In this document: positions 18,878-28,486 of the stretch, piece by piece
How the letters are laid out: each line of letters begins with the position of its first letter
Position numbering within the stretch: position 1 is the first letter of the stretch
From: Novipirellula caenicola
GTDB lineage: Bacteria > Planctomycetota > Planctomycetia > Pirellulales > Pirellulaceae
Length of the DNA: 64,000 nucleotides
NCBI RefSeq assembly: GCF_039545035.1
Contig: NZ_BAABRO010000003.1
Span: 124,001 to 188,000, forward strand
Reading direction: 5' to 3'
Program-made: the position numbers and the translations under genes
The notes under the pieces: generated by a model
What the model was told of the DNA's origin: nothing
Databases searched by the model: none
The model's input: only the letters and a program-made list of their open reading frames with translations

Positions 18878-19100
18878 GTAATCGGTCTGTCTTTCTCATT
18901 TTCTAACCCGCCATTTTTTAACCTCCACTTCGTACCTCATCCGTAACCTTGCTTGGCAACGAAACCACTTGCGTGAAAAGTACGGAAATACAATCGGTTA
19001 AAAGAGGGAACGGTTTGAGATTTAGGACCAATGCGGCCGAGGTGGAGGCGTTTGGATTGGCCGGTTGATTCCGGAGTCCTTGCCGGGATAGCATGGGCAG

Positions 19101-19760
19101 ATGGAGATTGCTGCCCTGCGAAACGATGACCCGAGTTGGTTTCCCCCTTTGGAGGCTGCAGTTTGCGCTGACGGGGTCGATGGGTTGCTGGCCGTCGGAG
19201 GCGATCTTAGTAGCGATCGTTTGCTCAGTGCGTACCGCAACGCCATCTTTCCTTGGTATGACGAACAGGGGCCGATCCTGTGGTGGTCGCCCGATCCACG
19301 TGCGGTGATCTTTGCCGACGCGATCCATGTCTCAAAGAGTATGGCCCGGCTGATCCGTCGGCAAACGCTTCGCGTGACTTGGAACCAAGCGTTCGAACAA
19401 GTCATTCGCCAATGTGCGATGCCTCGCGACGGTAATCCCGGCACCTGGATCCTGCCGGAAATGATCCAAGCGTATCAGCAATTGCATCTCAGCGGGGACG
19501 CCCAATCGTGCGAGATCTGGAGCGGCGAAGAATTAGTCGGCGGCATTTACGGCGTCACGATCGGCAACGTCTTTTGCGGCGAGTCCATGTTTCATCGTCA
19601 AGCCAATGCGTCCAAGTTGGCGCTGATCTCGGTCGCTCAGAACGAACGGTTCGATGTGATTGATTGCCAATTCCCGAGTGAGCATTTGTTGTCGATGGGG
19701 GCCGAAATGATTTCTCGCGATGCGTTTGTGCGATTGGTAAAGTCGGCGCTGGGCAAGTGA
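19101..19760 (+). CDS. aat: Leucyl/phenylalanyl-tRNA--protein transferase
   Basis: 219 residues, the normal length. The family motifs are in order: WFPP at 13-16, GGDL at 33-36, FPWY at 50-53, WWSPDPR at 61-67, then GTWI, VGGIYGVTIGNVFCGESMFH, and DCQFPSEHLLSMGA near the end. The cytosolic enzyme adds Leu or Phe from aminoacyl-tRNA to proteins with N-terminal Lys or Arg, marking them for ClpS/ClpAP degradation (the N-end rule). Neither clpS nor clpA is adjacent. It is convergent with the DUF1501 gene, with 22 bp between the stops. Confidence 0.96.
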   Translation: MEIAALRNDDPSWFPPLEAAVCADGVDGLLAVGGDLSSDRLLSAYRNAIFPWYDEQGPILWWSPDPRAVIFADAIHVSKSMARLIRRQTLRVTWNQAFEQVIRQCAMPRDGNPGTWILPEMIQAYQQLHLSGDAQSCEIWSGEELVGGIYGVTIGNVFCGESMFHRQANASKLALISVAQNERFDVIDCQFPSEHLLSMGAEMISRDAFVRLVKSALGK

Positions 19761-19782
19761 GCAGTGAATCGGATTTCACCAT

Positions 19783-21177
19783 TCACGCTAGAATTTCCTT
19801 TGGCACGCGTCCGTGCACGTCGGTCAAGCGAAAGTCGCGACCGGCGTAACGATAGGTCAATCGCTCGTGGTCGATGCCCAGTAGATGCAGGATCGTGGCA
19901 TGCAGATCGTGCGTATGGACCGCTCCTTCGGCCGTCATGATGCCGTGTTCATCCGACGCACCGTGCACCATCCCTCCCTTCACTCCGCCGCCGGCCATCC
20001 AGGACGAGAAGCAGTGGTTGTGATGTTCACGGCCGGGATGGTCCGCTTTCTGGTGAAACGGCGTGCGGCCAAACTCTGTAGTCCACACCACCAGCGTCCG
20101 GTCGAGCATGCCTCGTTGTTTCAGATCGGTTAGCAATCCGGCAATCGGTTGGTCGATCGCTTTGGCCAACCGCTGATGGTCGCCCATGTTGCCGTGCGAA
20201 TCCCAGTTCGAACTCGACCCAACATCAATCAACTCCAAAAAACGCACGCCGCGTTCAGCCAATCGACGAGCAACCAGGCATTGCCATCCAAATCCGCTGG
20301 TGGCGCCTCGTTGCAAACCATACATCTTCATCGTCGCTTCGGATTCGCCCGACAGATCGAATGCTTCGGGGGCTTCACGCTGCATCCCGAAGGCGGTTTC
20401 AAACGAGCGGATGCGTGCATCAAGAGCCTGATCGGCTTCGCGTTGTTGCAAATGCGCACGATTCAATTTTTCTAGCATCGCAAGTTCCATCTGCTGCAGT
20501 TCAGCAGGAACTTTGGCGTGAATGTTTGGAAGCGGTTGGTCGCCCGGCATGACGTGCGTTCCCTGGTGACAGGCAGGCAGAAAATCGCTGCCCCAGGTTT
20601 GTGCACCCGCATAGGGAGCCGCAGGAGCAAGCACCATGAACGATGGCAGGTTTTGGTTCTCGGTCCCCAATCCATAGCTGACCCACGCCCCGGCACTCGG
20701 TCTGGCGAATTGGGCTGATCCCGTATGAGCCGCCAGCGTTGCTTTGTCGTGACCGTCGCTCTCGCAGTGCATGGCGTTCAGCACGCACACGTCGTCGATC
20801 ACCGACCCCAAGTGTGGGAACAGGTCGCTGACCCAGGTGCCGCTTTGACCGTATCGTTTGAAACCCCATCGTGGTTTGATCAAGAACCTTTCAAATTGGC
20901 CCGTTTTGTTCAGCCACCGCGATGCGGTGATCGACTTGCCATGGTCGGCGGTCAGCCGAGGTTTGTAATCCAGGGTGTCGACATGAGAGACACCGCCGGT
21001 CGAGAAAATGAAGATCACACGATCAGCGGTGGCGCGGAAATGACCTGGTTTGGCAGCCAGCGGGTCGATCGCTGCGGCTTGGATTTCGTTCCACATTCCC
21101 GCCAACGCTAACGCACCAAAGCCGCCCGAGGCGCGGTGTAAAAATTCGCGACGATTCGTTTGCAGAGGAAGGTTCAT
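19783..21177 (-). CDS. DUF1501 Tat-exported protein (second copy)
   Basis: 464 residues. The N terminus MNLPLQTNRREFLHRASGGF carries a Tat motif NRREFL. DUF1501 blocks: DRVIFIFSTGGVSHVDTLDY, then TWVSDLFPHLG, WVSYGLGTENQNLPSFMVL, VGSSSNWDSHGNM, WTTEFGRTP and YAGRDFRL. It is related to the copy at 9443 but clearly diverged. It lies 36 bp downstream of the second cytochrome-c/DUF1549/DUF1553 gene and is surely co-transcribed with it. Unlike the first pair, no sigma or anti-sigma gene is linked here. Confidence 0.93.
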   Translation of the reverse strand: MNLPLQTNRREFLHRASGGFGALALAGMWNEIQAAAIDPLAAKPGHFRATADRVIFIFSTGGVSHVDTLDYKPRLTADHGKSITASRWLNKTGQFERFLIKPRWGFKRYGQSGTWVSDLFPHLGSVIDDVCVLNAMHCESDGHDKATLAAHTGSAQFARPSAGAWVSYGLGTENQNLPSFMVLAPAAPYAGAQTWGSDFLPACHQGTHVMPGDQPLPNIHAKVPAELQQMELAMLEKLNRAHLQQREADQALDARIRSFETAFGMQREAPEAFDLSGESEATMKMYGLQRGATSGFGWQCLVARRLAERGVRFLELIDVGSSSNWDSHGNMGDHQRLAKAIDQPIAGLLTDLKQRGMLDRTLVVWTTEFGRTPFHQKADHPGREHHNHCFSSWMAGGGVKGGMVHGASDEHGIMTAEGAVHTHDLHATILHLLGIDHERLTYRYAGRDFRLTDVHGRVPKEILA

Positions 21178-21213
21178 TGCGGTTCTTGGGAAAAAGGGAG
21201 CCGAGTTCGCTGG

Positions 21214-24200
21214 CTAGTCCACGTACAGGAATTCATTGCTGGATAACAACACGCGTGCAAACGCGGCCCAGGCGACGATCGAATTTGCTGGTTCTGAACT
21301 GTCGGCTGTTGCCAGTTTGCGGTGGTAGATATCCAGAAACGACAGCGTCTCGTTGACCTCGGCGTCGGTCGCCTCGCGGCCTAGCACGCTTTCGTAGGCA
21401 AGACGGATTCGCGAAGCATCGTCGCCTGGGGTGGCTATCAGCCGCTTGGCAAATGCCTCGGATTGTTCGTGGACGAATGCTGAGTTCATCAGGAACAATG
21501 ACTGAGTCGGTGTCGTTGTCGGCAACCGTTTCGCCACGCTGGTGTTCGGATCGGCTGCGTCAAACATCGCCAGGAATGGATGACGTCGGTTTCGCTGGAC
21601 CATCAGGTAAATACTGCGGTGATTGGATTCATAAACCGCATGAAACGGCCGGTGGATGGTAAAGGCCCAATGATCGACCGGGGGAAACGGATGGGATTGT
21701 GGAACGGTGCGGTCAAGTTGGCCGCTGATGGCGAGCATCGCGTCGCGAATCGATTCCGCGTCAAGCGGTCGTCGCGAGTAACGCCATAGCCAACGATTGT
21801 TTGGGTCGGCCGTAAAGTTTTTGGCGTGATCGTCACTCGCAAGCATGTAGGTGCGTGAATTCATGATCTGGCGATGCAGTGACTTGATCGACCAACCCGA
21901 TTCAATGAACTCTGACGTCAACCAGTCGAGTAATTCGGGATGACTCGGGCGTTCGCCACGAGCCCCAAAGTCGCTTGGCGTGGTCACCAAGCCTTGGCCA
22001 AAGTGCCATTGCCAAACCCGGTTTACAAACACGCGTGCGGTGAGTGGGTTCGAAGGGCGAGTCAACCAATTGGCTAGTTCCAACCGTCCGCTGCCAGACG
22101 CATCGGGCGGCAGCGCGTCGCCGCCCAGGACCTTTAAAAAACGTCGTGGGACTTCGTCGCCGAGTCGCTCAGGTTCACCACGTTGTTGTATCCGTGTGTT
22201 GGTTGGTGTGCCCTCGCTGACACCGTAAGCGACGGCGTACGCGGGTGTCGCGGCAATCGTGTCGCGTTGTTTGGTCGCTGCTGCCAATTGAGCATCCAGT
22301 TCCGCCAATCGCTGTTCCGTGCCTGGGGCCGGTTCGGGGATCACCACAGGACCGCTGCCCGGGATCCCAAATGCGGTCTCTTGCAGCCCAAGGTTGTCAA
22401 TGTCACGCGTCGGTGCGGGGCCGCTGACATGCCCGATCCCATCACAAATGAATGTATCGACGATCCCATCCCAATTGGGGCTGAGTGGTTTGTCGTCGAA
22501 TTCACTAAGGTCGTCGATCGTGCCGACGATGCCCGCATAGGTTTTCTTTTCATGGTCCAAGGTGATTCGCAACGTGTACCAGGTTCCTGGTTCGAGCGTG
22601 CGAATGACATCCCACTGTCCACCACTGCGAATCGCAAACTCGGTGGCGGTCACACTGCACTCGACGGCCAACGATTGGACCACGCCGCGTCCCAGAAAGA
22701 AGCGATAGGCGGCTTGTTGTGTCGCGTCCGCCGCGGTGCGAAAGTCGATCGTAAAGTGAATGTGTTTTCCCGGTTTCGCACGCAAGGCCTGATCAAAAAC
22801 GTAGCGGATACCATCGTGAGATCGACTTGTTCCCACACGGACACCACGTGTGCCTACCGGGTGAATGTGAGTGAAGGGACTTTGGGCATCGGCGTGAATG
22901 GTGTTCGGCCCAGAGGAGAGCCAGGACTTGGCGGGTGGTTTTCCAAGCGGCTGTTCCTCGAACCCGAGGTCGACGCCGCCAGCAAACGATTTGCCATCGA
23001 GCGCCGCTCGGTCTTGCTTTCCCCTCGCGATTTCCTCATCCAAACGTGCGAGTTTGTCGGCCTTGGCTTTATCAAGCCGCGCGGCCTCGGCGGCGGGCAC
23101 CAAGGGAGGAAAGTGGGCGGGCCGCTTGTGGACCTCGCCGCCGGGAAATGCCCATTTTGTGCTCTCAAAAATGCCGTACAACGCATAGTAATCCTCTGCC
23201 GACACTGGATCAAATTTGTGATCGTGACAGCGGGCACAGCCCAGTGATAACCCCAAGATCGAGCGTCCCACCGAATCGATCACGTCGGCAAAATCGAGGT
23301 ATTGATAATCAGGCTCGGGGGCGTACCCGTAACGTTTTCCGATGGCAAGAAAACCGGTCGCGGTGACTCGTTCGGCGTAGCGGTCCGCAGGGCCGGCAGA
23401 GGCCAAAATGTCGCCCGCAATTTGTTCGCGAATAAACTCGTCAAACGGTTGGTCGCGGTTCATCGCATTGACCACCCAATCACGATACTTGCCTGCTTCT
23501 CGAACTGGATAGTCCGCGCCATCGCCCGCGGTGTCCGCGTAACGCGCGACATCCAACCAATGCCGTCCCCAACGTTCACCATAAGCGGGCGACTGCAGCA
23601 GTCGGTCCACCAGCGATGCGAACGCGTCGGGCGACGAATCGTTCAAGAATTGCTGGATCTCCGTCGGCGTCGGCGGTAACCCGGTCAAATCGAATGTGGC
23701 GCGACGGATCAAGGTGCGTTTGTCCGCTTCGCCAACTGAAGTTAACGCTTGTTTATCAAGTTCCGCTCGAACGAAGGCATCGACCGGATTGGCCATCCAG
23801 CGTGTGTCGTTGACCTTGGGGCATGATGGCTTTGACAACGGTTGAAACGACCAGAACTGTTTTGCCGATTCGAGATCCATCGCGTCGGTCGCGGATCCAC
23901 TGTCGGGTGTCTCGACACGCGGATCGATGGCGCCTTGTTTGACCCAGCTGACTAGGTTGGCAATCTGAGCCGAGGTGAGTTTGTCTCCGTCGGGCGGCAT
24001 CTGCGCCGCGTCACCCGAATCGTTAACCGCCTGGATCAGCAGACTGTTGTCGGGATCGCCGGGGATGATCGCTGCGCCACTGTCTCCGCCGCGAAGCCAT
24101 CCGTCGCGTGAATCGAGCCTGAGTCCTGATTCTTGTTTCTTTGGGCCGTGGCATTCAATGCAGTGAGTGACCAGCAGCGGACGGATCTGGGATTCAAAGA

Positions 24201-24318
24201 AGTCGTCCGCATGACTCGCCGTGGGCTGCGGTAAGCAAAGAAACGCCCATCCAATCATCCCACAAGCGAAACGGACAAACGCTCGGTTACGTCGACGCTG
24301 TTGATGGATTGATTGCAT
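21214..24318 (-). CDS. Planctomycete cytochrome c / DUF1549 / DUF1553 protein with inserted LamG-like domain
   Basis: 1034 residues from MQSIHQQRRR, with a signal peptide of about 35 residues. Cytochrome-c site CIECHG in HCIECHGPKKQ; DUF1549 with ATFDLTGLPPTPTEIQQF and CARCHDHKFDP; DUF1553 with LELANWLTRPSNPLTARVFV and GWSIKSLHRQIMNSRTY. Between DUF1549 and DUF1553 lie about 200 extra residues with strands such as VDLGFEEQPLGKP and ALRAKPGKHIHFTIDFRT, which look like a concanavalin/LamG-type carbohydrate-binding insert. The first copy in the window (6445-9318) lacks it. A start at 24417 would put a Pro-rich extension before the signal, so 24318 is used. Substrate unknown. Confidence 0.9.
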   Translation of the reverse strand: MQSIHQQRRRNRAFVRFACGMIGWAFLCLPQPTASHADDFFESQIRPLLVTHCIECHGPKKQESGLRLDSRDGWLRGGDSGAAIIPGDPDNSLLIQAVNDSGDAAQMPPDGDKLTSAQIANLVSWVKQGAIDPRVETPDSGSATDAMDLESAKQFWSFQPLSKPSCPKVNDTRWMANPVDAFVRAELDKQALTSVGEADKRTLIRRATFDLTGLPPTPTEIQQFLNDSSPDAFASLVDRLLQSPAYGERWGRHWLDVARYADTAGDGADYPVREAGKYRDWVVNAMNRDQPFDEFIREQIAGDILASAGPADRYAERVTATGFLAIGKRYGYAPEPDYQYLDFADVIDSVGRSILGLSLGCARCHDHKFDPVSAEDYYALYGIFESTKWAFPGGEVHKRPAHFPPLVPAAEAARLDKAKADKLARLDEEIARGKQDRAALDGKSFAGGVDLGFEEQPLGKPPAKSWLSSGPNTIHADAQSPFTHIHPVGTRGVRVGTSRSHDGIRYVFDQALRAKPGKHIHFTIDFRTAADATQQAAYRFFLGRGVVQSLAVECSVTATEFAIRSGGQWDVIRTLEPGTWYTLRITLDHEKKTYAGIVGTIDDLSEFDDKPLSPNWDGIVDTFICDGIGHVSGPAPTRDIDNLGLQETAFGIPGSGPVVIPEPAPGTEQRLAELDAQLAAATKQRDTIAATPAYAVAYGVSEGTPTNTRIQQRGEPERLGDEVPRRFLKVLGGDALPPDASGSGRLELANWLTRPSNPLTARVFVNRVWQWHFGQGLVTTPSDFGARGERPSHPELLDWLTSEFIESGWSIKSLHRQIMNSRTYMLASDDHAKNFTADPNNRWLWRYSRRPLDAESIRDAMLAISGQLDRTVPQSHPFPPVDHWAFTIHRPFHAVYESNHRSIYLMVQRNRRHPFLAMFDAADPNTSVAKRLPTTTPTQSLFLMNSAFVHEQSEAFAKRLIATPGDDASRIRLAYESVLGREATDAEVNETLSFLDIYHRKLATADSSEPANSIVAWAAFARVLLSSNEFLYVD

Positions 24319-24686
24319 CTCTATCCACTTTCTTCGTAACGGTTTGGCAGGGGCGTGCGCCGATGGCGGGGGAAGGTTGGGCGACGCACTTGGTGGGCAA
24401 CTTGCCGGGGGCGGCAAGTCGATGGTTCGAGGGCAGAGAGTGACCTGCTTCCTTAAAAACAGTCGCTCAGCCGCCTGGACCTACTCTATACATCTTCGTG
24501 ATTGTATCGCATTCGCACTCTACCGAGGGCGAATAATGTGGCGGGTCGAGGAAATCGGGCGGTTTTGCAGCTCTCGCGGTACCGAAATCGAAAACGCCAT
24601 CGCGCTGCGTCGATGGCGTGTGGTTGTTTCAGAAAACGCTCGGGTGTGCGCGGTTTAGCAGGCCTAAGACGAATCTGCGGCATGAC
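24319..24686. other. Intergenic, 368 bp, with terminator
   Basis: This lies between the end of the frameshifted PQQ gene and the start of the second cytochrome-c gene, both minus strand. It contains a hairpin terminator at 24590-24619 and presumably the promoter of the cytochrome-c/DUF1501 pair. No gene is seen. Confidence 0.5.
24590..24619 (-). terminator. Probable intrinsic terminator of the PQQ-propeller gene
   Basis: On the minus strand ACGCCATCG pairs perfectly with CGATGGCGT across an 8-nt loop (24594-24619), followed by a short T run (TTTT, 24591-24594). It lies about 70 nt beyond the stop of the frameshifted gene. Confidence 0.55.
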
Positions 24687-25897
24687 CTACGGAAGCGTCA
24701 CGGCGACAAGCCGACCTTGGGCGTTGCGGGCGTAAACGTGGCCGTCAAGCAGGACAGGGACGGTCCAGCAGCGGCCATCAAGAATCTCGGCTCGCGCGAG
24801 TTCTTTGTATTCCTTGCCCGTCGCCTCGGCGATCACCAGTTGGCCATCCTCGCTGAGTACTACCAATTTTCCATCGGCGACCATCAGCGAACCGCAACCG
24901 AGTCCACGCTGCTGCCAAAGCACGTCGCCCGTCTCATGGTCCATGCAAATCAGTTGCACGACACGCCCGAGATTCGAATTGCCATCGAATCCGTACAGAT
25001 TGCCTTGATACAGGATGCTGTTGTTGAAGTGATTTCGCATCTCGCGGTTGTCGTAAATCAATTCCAGCTTGCCATCGGTCAGCCGAAATTTGCCGCAGCC
25101 AACGCCATAGCCGGTCGAGATATAGATCGTGTCGTCCTGGACGATCGGCGTGGTTGAATTGGTGCGAAACGGCGAAGGCCAGGGGAAGGCGTCGATTTGT
25201 TTTCCGTTGCTGGCGTCGAGGATTCTCAACCCATCCGAATCCAGCGTCGCGAGCATTGTTTTGCCGTCTTGTTAAAAACTTCGGCACATCCATAACCTGC
25301 GGTGTGTTTGGGCGACTTCCAGATCAGTTCGCCGTTGGTTTTGTTATACGATGCAACTCGTCCGCCCTGCACGATGACTTGGTTGTTCACAAGGGTGGGC
25401 GAACTGTTGAAACCCCACTCGGGCAATTCGACGTCGAGGTCCTTTTGGAGTTCTCGCTGCCAGAGGACGGAGCCGTCGTCCGCGTCTAAGCAGAACAGTT
25501 GTCCCTCTTTGCCAAGCGTATAGACGTGGTCGCCATCAATCGTCGGCGTTGCTCCGGGGCCGCCTTCGTAGAGGTTGTCGACCAATGCGGACGGGTAGCT
25601 GTGGCTCCAGATCGTTTCGCCGCTGGTTTGGTTCAGACAATAAACCGTTTCCTCGCCGTCGTTGTGCCCCATCGTGAACAGCCGACCGTTGGCGATCGAC
25701 ACGCTACTAAAACCGATGCCGATCTCGCGTTGCCAAGCAACCGAAAGTCCCGATTTGGGCCAATCGACCGACCAGCCGGATTCCTCTGAGACGCCGTCAC
25801 GGCCATCGCCCAGCCACTGAGTCCACGACGATTCGGCGGCGGTGGCATGAAATGCGAAACAGTACAGGAAAATCCAGGAAACGGTGATGCGAATCAT
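24687..25897 (-). pseudogene. PQQ-type beta-propeller protein split by a -1 frameshift
   Basis: One protein of about 403 residues is encoded in two frames. The first part starts at MIRITVSWIFLYCF (25897) with a signal peptide and propeller blades (WTQWLGDGRDGVSE, GEETVYCLNQTSGETIWSHS, GQLFCLDADDGSVLWQREL) as far as CAEVFNK. The frame is then lost and reads into an early stop at 25226. The second frame continues at DGKTMLATLDSDGLRILD and runs to 24687 with more blades (QLICMDHETGDVLWQQRG). Inserting one base near 25268 restores NKDGKTMLATLD. The second frame has a TAA at 25272-25274 and I see no slippery heptamer, so programmed frameshifting is unlikely: either a recent mutation or a sequencing error. 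No other decay is visible. Confidence 0.88.
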
Positions 25898-26139
25898 GGT
25901 TGCTCGGTACCGATAGGTGAGAGAGGCGGAAAGGGTAGGGCAGGGGGGACAACCCAAACGCGATGCCATGATTCTATCAAGGTTCGCGGTCAATGGAGAA
26001 ATCGGCGCTCCCGCCGGGGCAAGCCCGAGGGAAGCGACGACATGCTCGGTGTATCACGCTGCGTCGCCGAACAGCCACGAAGTGGCGACATGCTGTAGCC
26101 ATGGGCGTCAGCCGATGGGGCACGTGCGTACGTGGAGAT

Positions 26140-27279
26140 TTATTGCAAGTCAAAGGACTGAGTCCCGAAGGATTGGCCATTGATCTGCAGCGTGACGTAG
26201 TGAATGCCTGGGTAAAGGGAATACGTCGTGGCGGCGTCTCGTAACACATGACGCTTTTTCAACGAGATTGTCTCGCCCTTCTTGATCTGAAGCTGTTTGA
26301 TCTTGTGGACTTTAGGCGACGTGCTTCCATTGGCTTTGACGAAATCGATCACATAGTCGATCAGCAACGATTCGTTTTTGCGGCCCGTTATCTCAAACGT
26401 GAATTCGATCGCGTCGCCTGGACGAACCTGAGGCGTGTGGATGGCAAAATCCGTCACCGTAATCTTGGGGTTGGGGCTGAATCCGAGAAGTGCCAAGGCT
26501 TTGCGATCCCCTTGTTTGACCAAGGTTCGCAGCGCGTGTTTGCACATCCATTGAAGCTCCGATGCGTCTTGCTGCCCAATCTGTTGCCACTGCTTCAGCG
26601 TTTCCAAAACCAAATCGGGGTGCGTCTTGGCAATGTCATTGAGATGATTGGAAACCGATCGAGTGACATAGCGAGTGGGGTCAGCATGCAATGTGTTCAG
26701 CAGCGGAATTGCGGTGGTTGTATCGATCGACAGTCGGCCGGACCACGGAAGCCGCGGTCGGGTGCCTTCGCTGACCAGACGCCGTACATGATAGTTTCGA
26801 TCGGTTGACCATTTTTCCAGCGTGCTTAGCGTTTCGGTCGGGTGCGTGTTGATGAATGCGCGTATTGCGTCCTCCATCGAAAACCGCTGCGTGATTGCCT
26901 TGATCGTCCTGAGCGACAGTTTTAGGTGTCGTTTTTCGAGTCCATTGCGAACGACGTACTCTCCCAGCGGTGCGAAAATAAAGTCGCCAAAATCGTCATC
27001 GCGTTTGGTTGGATCCAGCGGCGGTGGCAGCGCGGCGGCGATTTGCTTTGCTGCCACCTTGTAATCCGATGCCAAGTATCGCTCCAGCGTGCTGGCGATA
27101 TGAACGATTCGCTCTTTGAGTTCCAGCTTTTTCAAGTCCTTCATCGTCTCGGCGACGAATCCGGTCGCGTCAAACCGCGCGTCCGCGGTTTCGAAGCAGG
27201 ACGCGAGATACGAGACGCGGTCCTGGTTGAACAGTTGGTCCTTCAAACTGAAGCCGGTGCCTTTCTGCGGGGTAGCCAT
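26140..27279 (-). CDS. AlkD-like HEAT-repeat DNA alkylation repair protein with extra C-terminal domain
   Basis: 379 residues from MATPQKG. The first 265 or so are all-helical HEAT-like repeats in the style of DNA alkylation repair (AlkC/AlkD) proteins: LERYLASDYKVAAKQIAAAL, FIFAPLGEYVVRNGLEKRHL, LEKWSTDRNYHVRRLVSEGT, then RYVTRSVSNHLNDIAKTHPD and MCKHALRTLVKQGDRKALAL. The RRLVSEGTRPRLPW block is typical of the AlkC-like branch. The last 110 residues (KITVTDFAIHTPQV onward) form a beta-rich Ig-like domain. AlkD excises N3/N7-alkylpurines; activity here is inferred. An upstream in-frame start at 27417 adds 46 Pro/Arg-rich residues and is rejected. Divergent from purQ. Confidence 0.75.
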   Translation of the reverse strand: MATPQKGTGFSLKDQLFNQDRVSYLASCFETADARFDATGFVAETMKDLKKLELKERIVHIASTLERYLASDYKVAAKQIAAALPPPLDPTKRDDDFGDFIFAPLGEYVVRNGLEKRHLKLSLRTIKAITQRFSMEDAIRAFINTHPTETLSTLEKWSTDRNYHVRRLVSEGTRPRLPWSGRLSIDTTTAIPLLNTLHADPTRYVTRSVSNHLNDIAKTHPDLVLETLKQWQQIGQQDASELQWMCKHALRTLVKQGDRKALALLGFSPNPKITVTDFAIHTPQVRPGDAIEFTFEITGRKNESLLIDYVIDFVKANGSTSPKVHKIKQLQIKKGETISLKKRHVLRDAATTYSLYPGIHYVTLQINGQSFGTQSFDLQ

Positions 27280-27641
27280 GATGGGGCGGTTTCCTTTGCG
27301 GCGGGGTTTTCCGGGAATCTTTGCGGATGGGGGCAACGTGGTCGCTAAACGCGGGGGCCGACGCGTCGGGTTGGGATTTGCTGGGAAACACGCTAATGGC
27401 GCAGCCTCAAAACTCATACTTCGCGTTAGGCGGGGATGGTTCAGCGGTCTCAGGAATGATGCCGGTTTGGCCGCCAGCGGCGGGCTTTAGCCGTGAGGCT
27501 GTAAAAGTAATGGAATCCGGAGACATCGTGGGGCAGTCGAAGGGATTTGACGTGGTTCTCAATTTCGGTCTGGGTGTCTAAACTTCGCAATATCCGTATG
27601 TCCTTTGGCTGTTTTTTCGCCGTTTTACCCCTGAATCGATC
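27280..27641. other. Divergent promoter region, 362 bp
   Basis: This separates the AlkD-like gene (minus) from purQ (plus). An open frame at 27321-27581 crosses it, but it overlaps the 5' side of the AlkD region, has no recognisable domain and I do not call it. No purS is present here. No riboswitch-like or PurR-like element was recognised. Confidence 0.4.
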
Positions 27642-28442
27642 ATGCCTCAACCTCGCGTTTTGGTCCTCCGTGCTCCCGGTACCAATTGTGATGAAGAAAC
27701 TGCGTTTGCGTTTGAGCAGGCGGGGGCGGTTGCGGAACGCGTGCACGTGAACCGTTTGATCGAGAATCCAGCACTGAAAGACCGCTACCAAATTTTGTGT
27801 TTGCCAGGCGGTTTCAGCTACGGCGACGATATCGCCGCCGGCCGGATTTTGGCAACGAAGCTGCGTCAGCACCTGTCGGATCTGGTCGATTCCTTTGTGC
27901 ATGGTAAAGGGGATCGTTTGGTGCTGGGGATTTGCAATGGCATGCAAGTCTTGATGCGATTGGGCGTTTTGACCGAAGGCCTTTCCTCGCCGGTCGATGC
28001 TCCAGCGACGCTGACTTGGAATGACCATGGCCGATTCGAAGACCGCTGGGTGCACCTTGTCGTCGACAAGACGCCTTGCGTTTTCTTGAAAGGCATCGAG
28101 CGGATGTACCTGCCGATGGCCCACGCCGAAGGCAAATTTGTAGCGGCCAGCGACGAAGTGTTGCAGACAATGCAAGCCGAAGGACGGCTGGCGATTCGCT
28201 ACGCCGACGGCGAAGCTGGCGGAATCCAAGGCGACGTGCTGCCGTTTCCTGCCAATCCCAACGGCGCCGACGCCAATGTCGCCGGAGTGTGTGACGCCAC
28301 AGGCCGTGTCTTTGGTTTGATGCCACACCCCGAGCGACACATCGAAGCGACTCAGCATCCGTTTTGGACGCGTCGTGACGAGCAGCCCGAATTTGGTGAC
28401 GGGATGCCGATGTTCAAGAATGCCGTCGAGTGGTTTGCTTAA
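27642..28442 (+). CDS. purQ: Phosphoribosylformylglycinamidine synthase, glutaminase subunit PurQ
   Basis: 266 residues of class I glutamine amidotransferase. The N terminus PRVLVLRAPGTNCDEETAFA and CLPGGFSYGDDIAAGRI are PurQ signatures. The nucleophile is C98 in LGICNGMQVL, and the His/Glu of the triad are in LMPHPERHIEATQHP near the C terminus. It supplies ammonia to PurL for step 4 of purine biosynthesis, in the cytosol, and would need separate PurL and PurS subunits, not found here. It appears monocistronic, with a large palindromic repeat about 45 bp downstream. Confidence 0.95.
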   Translation: MPQPRVLVLRAPGTNCDEETAFAFEQAGAVAERVHVNRLIENPALKDRYQILCLPGGFSYGDDIAAGRILATKLRQHLSDLVDSFVHGKGDRLVLGICNGMQVLMRLGVLTEGLSSPVDAPATLTWNDHGRFEDRWVHLVVDKTPCVFLKGIERMYLPMAHAEGKFVAASDEVLQTMQAEGRLAIRYADGEAGGIQGDVLPFPANPNGADANVAGVCDATGRVFGLMPHPERHIEATQHPFWTRRDEQPEFGDGMPMFKNAVEWFA

Positions 28443-28486
28443 GAACCGTGTGAGCTTCAGGTGGCGAGAGGACTCGTAGCGGAAGT

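Noticed and set aside
25226-25280. Programmed -1 frameshift in the PQQ-propeller gene
   Set aside because: There is no X-XXY-YYZ heptamer in the right frame, and the only homopolymer (five T on the coding strand) is followed by an in-frame TAA after a -1 shift.
25933-25948. Second G-quadruplex tract upstream of the PQQ gene
   Set aside because: Only three separate G runs are present, the last a run of six; the fourth run would need a zero-length loop.
27321-27581. An 86-codon plus-strand frame before purQ, considered as purS or a leader peptide
   Set aside because: The translation has no PurS features and overlaps the 5' side of the AlkD-like gene region.
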